DNA from: Clostridiaceae bacterium
GTDB taxonomy: Bacteria > Bacillota > Clostridia > Saccharofermentanales > UBA5734
Length of the DNA stretch: 8,931 bases
Assembly: GCA_012522285.1 (NCBI GenBank)
Contig: JAAYKS010000321.1
Coordinates: 1 to 8,931 of the forward strand
Direction of reading: 5' to 3'
Positions 1 to 5,923 of the stretch are shown in pieces; position 1 is the stretch's first letter; the number at the start of each line of letters is the position of its first letter. The translations under genes were made by a program, and so were the position numbers. Below the pieces are notes generated by a model. The model was not told where the DNA came from. It saw only the letters and a list, made by a program, of their open reading frames with translations, and made no database searches.

Positions 1-234
1 GAACTGCGCAAGTACATCAACATCGGCGTGGACAACGGGGGAGGACATCTCTTTTTGGCAAACGGCGACACCGAACAATATTTGAACGTAACCGGCAAAG
101 TCGGGTACCCCTTCTTTGGCGAACTCATCCTCGACTGCCTCAACCGCACCGAAAAAGCCATGACGCAAGAGCACGCGTTCAAGGCCGGCGAGTTGTGCGT
201 GCGGGCGGAAATGGCGGCGGTCCGGCTGGCCTGA
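1..234 (+). CDS. C-terminal fragment of a probable Gfo/Idh/MocA-family oxidoreductase (5'-truncated by window edge)
   Basis: An open frame enters from the left edge in frame 1 and stops at TGA 232-234, giving 77 residues; the true start lies outside the window. The segment YPFFGELILDCLNRTEKAMTQEHAF (shown in parts: YPFFG, then NRTEKAMTQEHAF) followed by an alanine-rich helix resembles the C-terminal end of NAD(P)-dependent sugar or inositol dehydrogenase-like proteins of the Gfo/Idh/MocA group. In that group a similar NRTE-x-AM-x-Q-x-H helix follows the last sheet strand. The nucleotide-binding Rossmann domain is not in the window, so the cofactor and substrate cannot be judged. The gene ends 46 bases before a terminator-like hairpin, so it appears to be the last gene of its transcript and separate from nrdJ. 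The family call rests on recalled C-terminal motif similarity only; another sugar-handling enzyme is possible. Confidence 0.55.
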   Translation, partial: ELRKYINIGVDNGGGHLFLANGDTEQYLNVTGKVGYPFFGELILDCLNRTEKAMTQEHAFKAGELCVRAEMAAVRLA

Positions 235-279
235 TTCAGCTGCAGCCGGCACTTATACGGGCCTTTCATCGAACTTCGA

Positions 280-310
280 CAAAGCCTCCCTGTGCGGGGG
301 GCTTTGTTTC
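280..310 (+). terminator. Rho-independent terminator-like hairpin after the partial oxidoreductase
   Basis: The arms 280-290 (CAAAGCCTCCC) and 296-306 (GGGGGGCTTTG) form an 11-bp stem with one G-U pair and a 5-base loop (291-295). The T-tract after it is short (TTTC, 307-310). It lies between the stop at 234 and the nrdJ promoter region, so it most likely ends the upstream transcript. Confidence 0.65.
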
Positions 311-393
311 ATAGGGCACAACATGTAGTAGTCGCACAAAAAACTGTTACAAAATATGGTGCCTTTTTCTGACCCTTTTGTCGGCTTTGCGTT

Positions 394-399
394 TATAAT
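394..399 (+). promoter_or_regulatory. Candidate -10 box of the nrdJ promoter
   Basis: A perfect TATAAT lies at 394-399, 34 bases before the nrdJ ATG. No good -35 box stands at 16-18 bases; the closest is CTGACC at 369-374, at a 19-base spacing. Transcription would start near 406 and give a very short leader, leaving no room for a cobalamin riboswitch downstream. The stretch from 311 to 393 shows no other structure I can support. Confidence 0.4.
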
Positions 400-432
400 G
401 ATATCCACCGATGGGAGAGGGAGGACAAAAAC

Positions 433-3400
433 ATGGCACAACTCCGGGACCTGATGGTCCGATATTATACGAAAGAGCTGGAGGAAACCCCCGACAGGAC
501 GGTCTTTGATCTATTCGAATGGGTATCGCGGGATGTCCTGATCGTCGACCACAAATCCGGACGCACCTTGACCGATATGAAGGGGCTGGAGTTTCCTGCG
601 CACTACTCGCAGAACGCCTGTGACATCATCGCGTCCAAATATTTCCGCAAGGCCGGGGTCGGTTCTCCCGAGGGAAGCGAGAGCAGCATGCGGCAGGTCG
701 CGGACCGGATGGTCGGATTCTGGGTGGACGCTTTGCAGGACGAAGGGCTGGTGGAAACCAAAGAAGAGGCCGCCGTATTGTACGACGAGCTGGTGTATAC
801 CTTCCTGAACCAGATGTTTGCCCCCAACTCGCCCCAGTGGTTCAATACCGGCATCAAACGGAATTACGGGATCACCGGAGGAAAGAGCGGTCTTTATTAC
901 TATGATGAAGCAGCCGGACAGGTAGTGGAATCAAAGGACGACTATACGCGTACACAGGCATCTGCCTGTTTCATCTTGTCCGTCGAGGACAAACTGCTCG
1001 GAGAGCACTCCATCTCCGACACTTATGTGACTGAAACCAAACTGTTCCGGGGTGGCTCCGGCACCGGAACCAACTTTTCCGCGATCCGTGCCGAAGGAGA
1101 AAAATTGACGGGTGGAGGTGCTTCCTCAGGCCTGATGAGCTTCCTCAAAGGTCTCGACCGCAATGCCGGTGCCATCAAGTCCGGTGGAACCACCCGCCGT
1201 GCGGCCAAAATGGTCTGTCTCGATCTGGATCACCCGGAGATCGAGCGGTTCATTCAGTGGAAAGCAACCGAAGAAGACAAGGTGCTTGCGCTGGCGAAAA
1301 TGGGATACGATGCCGACATGGACGGCGAGGCATATCAGACCGTATCCGGACAGAACAGCAACAACTCCATCCGGATTCCGGATGCCTTCATGCGAATGGT
1401 GGAACAACTGGAGGTGGATCCGGATGCCACTATCACACTGACCGGACGCGTCGACAGCCGTGTCGACCGTGAGGTTCGTGTGGCCGATCTGTGGCGCATT
1501 TTCAACCAGGCCGCCTGGCGCTGTGCGGATCCCGCACCGCAGTTTACCGACACCTTCAACGCCTGGCACACCTGCCCCGCGGGCGAGGACGGCGACCGAA
1601 CCGCGCGCCACAACCGGCTGAACTCCACCAATCCCTGCGGCGAGTACGCGTTTCTGGACGACACCTCCTGCAACCTCGCCTCCATCAATATACTCCGGTT
1701 CCTCGACGCGGAAACCGGCTCTTTCGATCTGCAGGGATATCTGCACATGATCGCTCTCTGCCAGATGGTGCTGGAGGCGTCGGTCCATTGGGGACAGTTC
1801 CCCACCCCGGACATCGCGCGGAAGACCTGGCTGTTCCGCACGACCGGACTGGGCATGGCCAACCTGGCCGCGCTGCTGATGTCTGTCGGCCTGCCTTACG
1901 ATTCGGACGAGGCGCGGACATTGTCAGCCGCACTGGTCGGCATTTTGACCGGACACAGTTATTATGTCTCTTCCCTGATGGCGGAGAAGTCGTCTCCCTT
2001 TGCCTGCTATGACCTCAACCGGGACGACTTTCTGCGGGTGATCCGCAATCATGCGCGGGTTGCGGGTGCGTTGGACGGCGCGTTCGACGCGCTGGGGTAC
2101 GATCCGGTTGAGGTCGACCACAACGCGCTCGTCGAAATCGGAATGGGCGATCTGTCCGGAACGCTGATCGAAGTGTGGCAGGCCGCCATCCGGAGCGGCG
2201 AAGCTCACGGGTTCCGCAACGCGCAGGTTTCCGTTATGGCACCCACCGGAACGATCTCTTTTGCCATGGATTGCGCCTCGACGAGCATTGAGCCGTTTTT
2301 CTCTCATGTCATGTACAAAAAACTCTCCGGCGGCGGCTACATGAAACTCGCAAATCCGGTGGTCGAAGCCGGATTGCGCCGACTGGGTTATGAACAGGAC
2401 GAGGTGGACGACATCCTGGCCTACATCCTCCGGGAAGAGGACGGGCGAATCGCAGACGGAAAGATTGAAGGCGCGCCGCATCTGCTTCCCGAGCATCTGC
2501 CGGTGTTTGATACCGCCAACCAATGCGGAACCGGAAAACGTTATATTCACTACAGCGGACATGTCAGAATGGTCGCGGCGCTCACCCCTCTGTTGAGCGG
2601 AGCGATTTCCAAAACCGTGAATCTGCCGCGGGAAGCCACCGTCGAAGACTTTATGGATGTCCATCTGTTGGCATGGCACCTGGGAGTCAAAGGCATCACA
2701 CTGTACCGGGACGGCTCCAAGGCCGCTCAGCCGCTCAATCTGCGGCTGGATCCCGAACAGGAAGATGTAAATCTGGCCGATTTGAGCTATAAGCAACTGC
2801 TTGCGTTTGCCACCAGCGCGCGGGAGCGCCTGGGATCGGGTGAACAGAACTGGGCGGGCGGTGTCCGGCTGTCCCGCAGGGACAAACCGGTCGGCATTCG
2901 TTCAGGGCACACGCATCCCGCGCAGATCGACGACGTCAAGATCTATACGACGGTCAACCGGAATGCCAAGGGCCAGATTTCGGAAATCTACATCACGACC
3001 GATCGCGAAGGCACCCTGATCATGGGGCTGCTGAACTCGTTGTCCAAGACCATTTCCGTGATGCTGCAATACCAGATTCCGGCTCAGAACATCTCCAAGA
3101 TGCTGCGTGGACAGAAGTACGAACCCTACGGGTTTGTCACACGCCATCCCTATATCAAGTACTGCACCTCCATTTCGGATCTGATCAGCAAGATCATCGA
3201 TATCGAAATCGGCGATTTCTCCCGCTGTCAGGTCAAACCGGAGAGTGGAGGGTTGCCTGACACCCTGGATACCGCCCCCGCCTTCCCCGATCTGCCCGAC
3301 CGGGAGTATGCGACCGGTGTGCAGGGGGAACCTGGTACGGGACAACCTTCTCTGCCCGCATCCGTACAGGGAGAGCGTCTGTATGACGGCTCAACCTGTC

Positions 3401-3483
3401 CGACCTGTTCCAGCACCCGTATGGTGCGCAACGGAACCTGCAAGGTATGTCTGGACTGCGGCACCACCACCGGGTGCTCCTGA
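433..3483 (+). CDS. nrdJ: Adenosylcobalamin-dependent (class II) ribonucleotide reductase NrdJ
   Basis: NrdJ reduces ribonucleotides to deoxyribonucleotides in the cytosol, using adenosylcobalamin to make the active-site thiyl radical, so it needs no oxygen and no separate radical subunit. The 1016-residue product has the expected core. C179 (ASACFI) and C413 (TSCNLAS) are the likely redox pair. The N400-P-C402-G-E404 motif holds the thiyl cysteine, the asparagine and the catalytic glutamate; the 402/413 spacing equals that of the Thermotoga enzyme. GGSGTGTNFSAIR (207-219) and the phosphate-binding MAPTGTISF (602-610) are present. A TSCPD-like domain follows at about 836-932, then a Pro/Gly-rich linker (about 933-985). 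The C-terminal cysteine cluster (C989, C992, C1003, C1006, C1009, C1015) fits a zinc ribbon or redox shuttle. The ATG at 433 has GGGAGG at 419-424, 8 bases upstream. The gene is monocistronic and ends at a strong terminator. Confidence 0.97.
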   Translation: MAQLRDLMVRYYTKELEETPDRTVFDLFEWVSRDVLIVDHKSGRTLTDMKGLEFPAHYSQNACDIIASKYFRKAGVGSPEGSESSMRQVADRMVGFWVDALQDEGLVETKEEAAVLYDELVYTFLNQMFAPNSPQWFNTGIKRNYGITGGKSGLYYYDEAAGQVVESKDDYTRTQASACFILSVEDKLLGEHSISDTYVTETKLFRGGSGTGTNFSAIRAEGEKLTGGGASSGLMSFLKGLDRNAGAIKSGGTTRRAAKMVCLDLDHPEIERFIQWKATEEDKVLALAKMGYDADMDGEAYQTVSGQNSNNSIRIPDAFMRMVEQLEVDPDATITLTGRVDSRVDREVRVADLWRIFNQAAWRCADPAPQFTDTFNAWHTCPAGEDGDRTARHNRLNSTNPCGEYAFLDDTSCNLASINILRFLDAETGSFDLQGYLHMIALCQMVLEASVHWGQFPTPDIARKTWLFRTTGLGMANLAALLMSVGLPYDSDEARTLSAALVGILTGHSYYVSSLMAEKSSPFACYDLNRDDFLRVIRNHARVAGALDGAFDALGYDPVEVDHNALVEIGMGDLSGTLIEVWQAAIRSGEAHGFRNAQVSVMAPTGTISFAMDCASTSIEPFFSHVMYKKLSGGGYMKLANPVVEAGLRRLGYEQDEVDDILAYILREEDGRIADGKIEGAPHLLPEHLPVFDTANQCGTGKRYIHYSGHVRMVAALTPLLSGAISKTVNLPREATVEDFMDVHLLAWHLGVKGITLYRDGSKAAQPLNLRLDPEQEDVNLADLSYKQLLAFATSARERLGSGEQNWAGGVRLSRRDKPVGIRSGHTHPAQIDDVKIYTTVNRNAKGQISEIYITTDREGTLIMGLLNSLSKTISVMLQYQIPAQNISKMLRGQKYEPYGFVTRHPYIKYCTSISDLISKIIDIEIGDFSRCQVKPESGGLPDTLDTAPAFPDLPDREYATGVQGEPGTGQPSLPASVQGERLYDGSTCPTCSSTRMVRNGTCKVCLDCGTTTGCS

Positions 3484-3512
3484 CACACAAACGGTCTGTT
3501 TGAGGGCATAGC

Positions 3513-3543
3513 AAAAGGCGCCGGTGATGAACCGGCGCCTTTT
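3513..3543. terminator. Bidirectional terminator between convergent nrdJ and hsp20
   Basis: A perfect 13-bp inverted repeat (3513-3525 and 3531-3543, AAAAGGCGCCGGT / ACCGGCGCCTTTT) has a 5-base loop. Both strands read a GC-rich stem running into a T-tract. It begins 30 bases after the nrdJ stop and lies 36 bases beyond the hsp20 stop, so it should serve both genes. Confidence 0.93.
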
Positions 3544-3578
3544 GTGTGTGAGTCTCAACCGGGCAATAAGCCGGTAGG

Positions 3579-4031
3579 TCACTCGATTTCGATGGTCGTC
3601 TTTTTCTCGGATGCGGCTGTTTTCGGGACAGTGATCTCCAGGATGCCGTCCTTGAACGAGGCTTTGACATCTTCCGCCACGGCGCCGTCCAGATACAGGC
3701 AGCGCTGCATCGATCCGAATCTGCGTTCGCGGTGGATGTAATTCCCTTTGGTCTCTTCCGACGTCTCGTCTCGCTGGACCGAGATGGTCAGACGGCCGTC
3801 TTCCAGTTCGAGCTGGATCTCTTCCTTCTTGACGCCCGGAAGCTCCGCCTCCACGCAGTACTGATTGTCGTTTTCGCGCACATCCAGTTTGAAGCTTTGA
3901 TTGACCAGACTTCTGCGGAAGGGCGACGCTTCGTTAAAGAAGTCGTCCATCACACTGAAGAAATCGTCAAAGCGGCCGTTGGATTGGGGGAGCAGAGAGC
4001 GTTTGCGGTTGAACGGTACAAGTCCTGCCAT
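3579..4031 (-). CDS. Small heat-shock protein, Hsp20/alpha-crystallin family
   Basis: This is an ATP-independent chaperone that forms oligomers and holds unfolding proteins in the cytosol for DnaK or GroEL. The 150-residue product has the family layout: a variable N-terminal arm (1-44, with FDDFFSVMDDFF), and an alpha-crystallin domain at about 45-138. That domain contains VEAELPGVKKEEI and the hallmark ASFKDGILEITVPK near its end. A short tail carries the I147-E-I149 oligomerisation motif. Two adjacent ATGs (4034 and 4031) are possible. AAGGAGG at 4046-4040 sits 8 bases before the ATG at 4031 and 5 before the one at 4034; the GTG at 4040 overlaps the Shine-Dalgarno and cannot be the start. 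The gene has its own heat-shock promoter with a CIRCE operator. No terminator separates it from the DUF1294 gene upstream, so some read-through is possible. Confidence 0.96.
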   Translation of the reverse strand: MAGLVPFNRKRSLLPQSNGRFDDFFSVMDDFFNEASPFRRSLVNQSFKLDVRENDNQYCVEAELPGVKKEEIQLELEDGRLTISVQRDETSEETKGNYIHRERRFGSMQRCLYLDGAVAEDVKASFKDGILEITVPKTAASEKKTTIEIE

Positions 4032-4067
4032 CATCAACACCTCCTTCTACTCAGGATGAACAACAGG

Positions 4068-4094
4068 TTGGCACTCTCATATGTCGAGTGCCAA
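4068..4094 (-). promoter_or_regulatory. CIRCE element (HrcA operator) of hsp20
   Basis: The sequence is TTGGCACTC - 9 bases - GAGTGCCAA, a perfect 9-9-9 inverted repeat that differs from the consensus TTAGCACTC-N9-GAGTGCTAA by one symmetric base per arm. It begins 4 bases downstream of the hsp20 -10 box, so it covers the likely transcription start and first bases of the message. HrcA bound here would block transcription until heat shock titrates GroEL. Confidence 0.95.
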
Positions 4095-4098
4095 TTCC

Positions 4099-4126
4099 AT
4101 TGTACCTCAAAGTCAAAGAATGTCAA
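4099..4126 (-). promoter_or_regulatory. Sigma-A type promoter of hsp20
   Basis: On the minus strand TTGACA (4126-4121) and TACAAT (4104-4099) are separated by 16 bases. The start would fall near 4092, inside the CIRCE left arm. The promoter sits in the 121-base gap just after the DUF1294 stop. Confidence 0.85.
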
Positions 4127-4127
4127 G
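4111..4127 (+). promoter_or_regulatory. Candidate CtsR operator overlapping the hsp20 -35 box
   Basis: AGTCAAA - GAA - TGTCAAG matches the known CtsR heptad repeat RGTCAAA-NAN-RGTCAAA in layout. The first heptad is a 7/7 match, the spacer fits, and the second heptad is 5/7. The second heptad coincides with the -35 hexamer read on the other strand, so part of the match is forced by the promoter itself. CtsR represses clp and other heat-shock genes in Bacillota. Confidence 0.45.
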
Positions 4128-4152
4128 AATCTGGTTGAAGGAGTAGACAAAA

Positions 4153-4452
4153 TCAAGACGCAAATGACAAAACCGCCAGCAGGAGAAGCTGCATCAACAG
4201 AAAGAGGGGAACCAAGATCAGAAACCGTTTGTGACGGGTTTTATGGTGAAACACGCGCATACCCGCCCACACACCTGCCGCTCCGCCGAGCGCGGCACAC
4301 AAGAGCAGCGTACGCTCCGGTGTGCGCCATCCCCCGGCGCGGGCTTTGTGTTTATCCATCCCCATCGCCACAAATCCCACGATCGAAGCCATCACACCCC
4401 AGGTTGCCATCCACACAATGTTTCCCGCGGCCCAGCGGAGGAGATCAGCCAC
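4153..4452 (-). CDS. DUF1294 family small membrane protein
   Basis: The 99-residue product (from the GTG at 4452) matches the DUF1294 pattern: a first hydrophobic segment, then MGMDKHKA (30-37), RTPERTLL (43-50), a Gly/Ala-rich hydrophobic stretch with GGAAGVWAGM (56-65), the basic FHHKTRHKRF (68-77) and a final strongly hydrophobic segment (78-97). Three membrane segments are likely. The biochemical role of the family is unknown. The GTG at 4452 overlaps the stop of the pdxA-like gene by 8 bases, which suggests translational coupling, but no good Shine-Dalgarno precedes it. GTG 4416 or ATG 4410 would give 87 or 85 residues, nearer to the usual family N-terminus. The frame also stays open further upstream (to 4605) inside the pdxA-like gene, but that part looks like antisense-free shadow coding with no family match. 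Confidence 0.85.
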   Translation of the reverse strand: MADLLRWAAGNIVWMATWGVMASIVGFVAMGMDKHKARAGGWRTPERTLLLCAALGGAAGVWAGMRVFHHKTRHKRFLILVPLFLLMQLLLLAVLSFAS

Positions 4453-5467
4453 GCGTATGTACCGCCATATCGCATACGATCCGGACCGCATTCTCAAAGG
4501 CGGTGGTCCAGGCTTTCCCCTGACCGGCGATCTCAAACGCCGTTCCGTGCGTACAGGTCGCGATTGGGTAGGGAAGGCCCCCATCGACGGCGGCACCCCG
4601 CTCAAAGCCCCGCATCTTCAAAGCGATTTGTCCCTGATCGTGATACATCGTCACTACCGCGTCGAACTGGCCCGCGTAAGCGCGGACGAACACTGTATCC
4701 GCGGGCCAGGGTCCGGACACCTCAATGCCAGCTTCCCGCGCCCGCTCGATCGCAGGAGCGATGGACTCGATTTCCTCACGGCCGCAATGACCGTTTTCGC
4801 CGGCGTGCGGGTTGAGAGCCGCGACGCCGATCCGAGGTGCAAGTCCGGTGCGGAGGGCCGTCCCGTTGGCAATCTCGATGGCTTCCAGGACCGCGTCCTC
4901 CGTGATGTGGTGGTTGATCTCTGCGATGGAGATATGACTGGTCACGCGGGTGGACCAAATCCCGTCCAGTACGTTGATCTCACAATATCCGCGGGTGACC
5001 CCGCATGCGCGAGCGAGATATTCCAGTTCGCTGGAGAGGTCGTTGCCCCCCATTTTCAGAGAGGTCTTGTTGAAGGGGGCAAATGCAAATCCTTCCAGCA
5101 GCCCGGAGCGACAGAGCGCAACCCCCAGATCCATCATGCGCAGACAAGCATGTCCGGCGACCGCACTCAACCGGGCGAAGGGAACGTCGGACGGATCGGT
5201 GTCATGCTGGTCGAACAGAACAGCAGCAGCACCTCCGTCGAGCAATTGGCGGACGCCACTCTCGTCATCGGCCACAGGGATGTCCGGCAAATGTCCATCT
5301 TTCACGGCGACTGCTGCCGCCCGCTGCAAAACCCGGAGATCACCAAACACAACCGGACGGCAGTGTTTGACCAGAAAACCGTCGGCAAGCAGCTGAACAA
5401 TCAATTCAGGACCGATTCCGGCCGCATCACCGGACAGGATGCCAATAACAGGAAATATAGTTGTCAC
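4445..5467 (-). CDS. PdxA2-like 4-phosphate dehydrogenase (4-hydroxythreonine-4-phosphate dehydrogenase family)
   Basis: Enzymes of this family oxidise a 4-phosphorylated hydroxy acid with NAD+ and a divalent metal, followed by decarboxylation. The 340-residue product has the family signatures: GDAAGIGPE (13-21), APFNKTSL (130-137), TSHIS with H178, LNPHAGENG with H221, MYHDQGQ with H276, and GGLPYPIATCTHGTAF (296-311). The three histidines match the metal ligands of E. coli PdxA (H166, H211, H266). The GHTEFLA substrate motif of true PdxA is replaced by SSELEYLA, and NVLDGIWSTRVTSH and CTHGTAF are typical of the PdxA2 branch. That branch is known to act on D-threonate or D-erythronate 4-phosphate, so a role in acid-sugar breakdown is more likely than vitamin B6 synthesis. 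The usual DUF1537 kinase partner is not in the window. The GTG at 5467 is chosen because AGAGGT lies 4 bases upstream and the N-terminus then fits the family; the frame stays open to a TTG at 5530. Confidence 0.88.
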   Translation of the reverse strand: MTTIFPVIGILSGDAAGIGPELIVQLLADGFLVKHCRPVVFGDLRVLQRAAAVAVKDGHLPDIPVADDESGVRQLLDGGAAAVLFDQHDTDPSDVPFARLSAVAGHACLRMMDLGVALCRSGLLEGFAFAPFNKTSLKMGGNDLSSELEYLARACGVTRGYCEINVLDGIWSTRVTSHISIAEINHHITEDAVLEAIEIANGTALRTGLAPRIGVAALNPHAGENGHCGREEIESIAPAIERAREAGIEVSGPWPADTVFVRAYAGQFDAVVTMYHDQGQIALKMRGFERGAAVDGGLPYPIATCTHGTAFEIAGQGKAWTTAFENAVRIVCDMAVHTRG

Positions 5468-5516
5468 GGATACCTCTTTCTGCGTACAGGACGCCGCAGA
5501 TTTTTTGTATGCAATT

Positions 5517-5522
5517 ATTGTA
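5517..5522 (-). promoter_or_regulatory. Candidate -10 box of the pdxA-like gene
   Basis: TACAAT reads on the minus strand at 5522-5517, 50 bases before the GTG start. The -35 position (TTACTC at a 17-base spacing) is poor. A 6-bp stem (TCTGCG...CGCAGA, plus-strand 5479-5500) lies in the leader just before the ribosome binding site. Confidence 0.3.
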
Positions 5523-5573
5523 TCGTTCAAGTCGGTGTTGAGTAATATCGTTTATTGGATATTCATTCTGCAG

Positions 5574-5579
5574 TATGAT
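5574..5579 (+). promoter_or_regulatory. Weak -10-like box before the unknown small gene
   Basis: TATGAT at 5574-5579 has TTATTG 16 bases upstream (5552-5557), only a partial -35 match. It is 48 bases before the ATG at 5627 and is the best promoter-like sequence seen there. Confidence 0.25.
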
Positions 5580-5626
5580 GAATCTATCTACCGAAAAGAC
5601 GGATCCATTATGGGGAGGGTAAAGGG

Positions 5627-5923
5627 ATGGTACGCTTTCTAGAGAAACTGTTCCACCGCAAGGCGCTTACGGTTGGGGACCAGATGCGAGCTGAGCGGGA
5701 AAACCATGCACAGATCAAGCAGGATGTGATACCAGCAGACGAGGGGGAGTATGCGGACAACATGCGCCGTCGTTCTCACGGGCTTCAGAACGGCAACACC
5801 GCGGTACTCAACAACCAGAATACCGGCTCCGAGGCGACCGGCGGCGGGTACTTAAAGCTGAATCGTTATCTGCCTCATTGGGAGGAGCCTCCAGCCAGGC
5901 GAAGGAGTCGCGGCCGATTGTAG
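5627..5923 (+). CDS. Hypothetical 98-residue protein, unknown family
   Basis: I do not recognise this protein. The ATG at 5627 is preceded by GGGGAGGG (5612-5619), a strong ribosome binding site at proper spacing, which is the main support for a real gene. The product is hydrophilic with no signal peptide or membrane segment. It has a basic, amphipathic start (MVRFLEKLFHRK), an acidic and charged middle (DEGEYADNMRRR), an Asn/Gln/Gly-rich stretch (about 53-73, including NNQN and TGGG), the segment YLKLNRYLPHWEE (75-87) and an Arg-rich tail. It diverges from the pdxA-like gene, and its last 49 bases overlap the 3' end of the HAD-kinase gene on the other strand. The Arg-rich tail is encoded in that overlap, so its composition may be set by the opposite gene. 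No terminator follows. Confidence 0.6.
   Translation: MVRFLEKLFHRKALTVGDQMRAERENHAQIKQDVIPADEGEYADNMRRRSHGLQNGNTAVLNNQNTGSEATGGGYLKLNRYLPHWEEPPARRRSRGRL

Noticed and set aside
349..361. ACAAAATATGGTG as a possible NrdR box
   Set aside because: It resembles the two ends of the 16-base NrdR consensus but is two or more bases short, is not a good palindrome and has no second copy at the expected spacing.
1924..2796. Minus-strand open frame of 290 codons inside nrdJ, and a similar one at 1126-1788
   Set aside because: Both are antisense to conserved parts of nrdJ, show no motifs and have no ribosome binding site that stands out.
4032..4040. GTG at 4040 as the hsp20 start
   Set aside because: It overlaps the AAGGAGG ribosome binding site; the ATG pair at 4034/4031 is correctly spaced and fits the family N-terminus.
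5479..5507. Stem TCTGCG/CGCAGA followed by ATTTTTTG on the plus strand, terminator-like
   Set aside because: The stem is only 6 bp with a 10-base loop and there is no plus-strand gene upstream for it to end.
4322..5545. Plus-strand open frame of 407 codons
   Set aside because: It lies opposite the PdxA2-like and DUF1294 genes, which have clear family motifs; its product has no recognisable domain and its composition is that of an antisense shadow.
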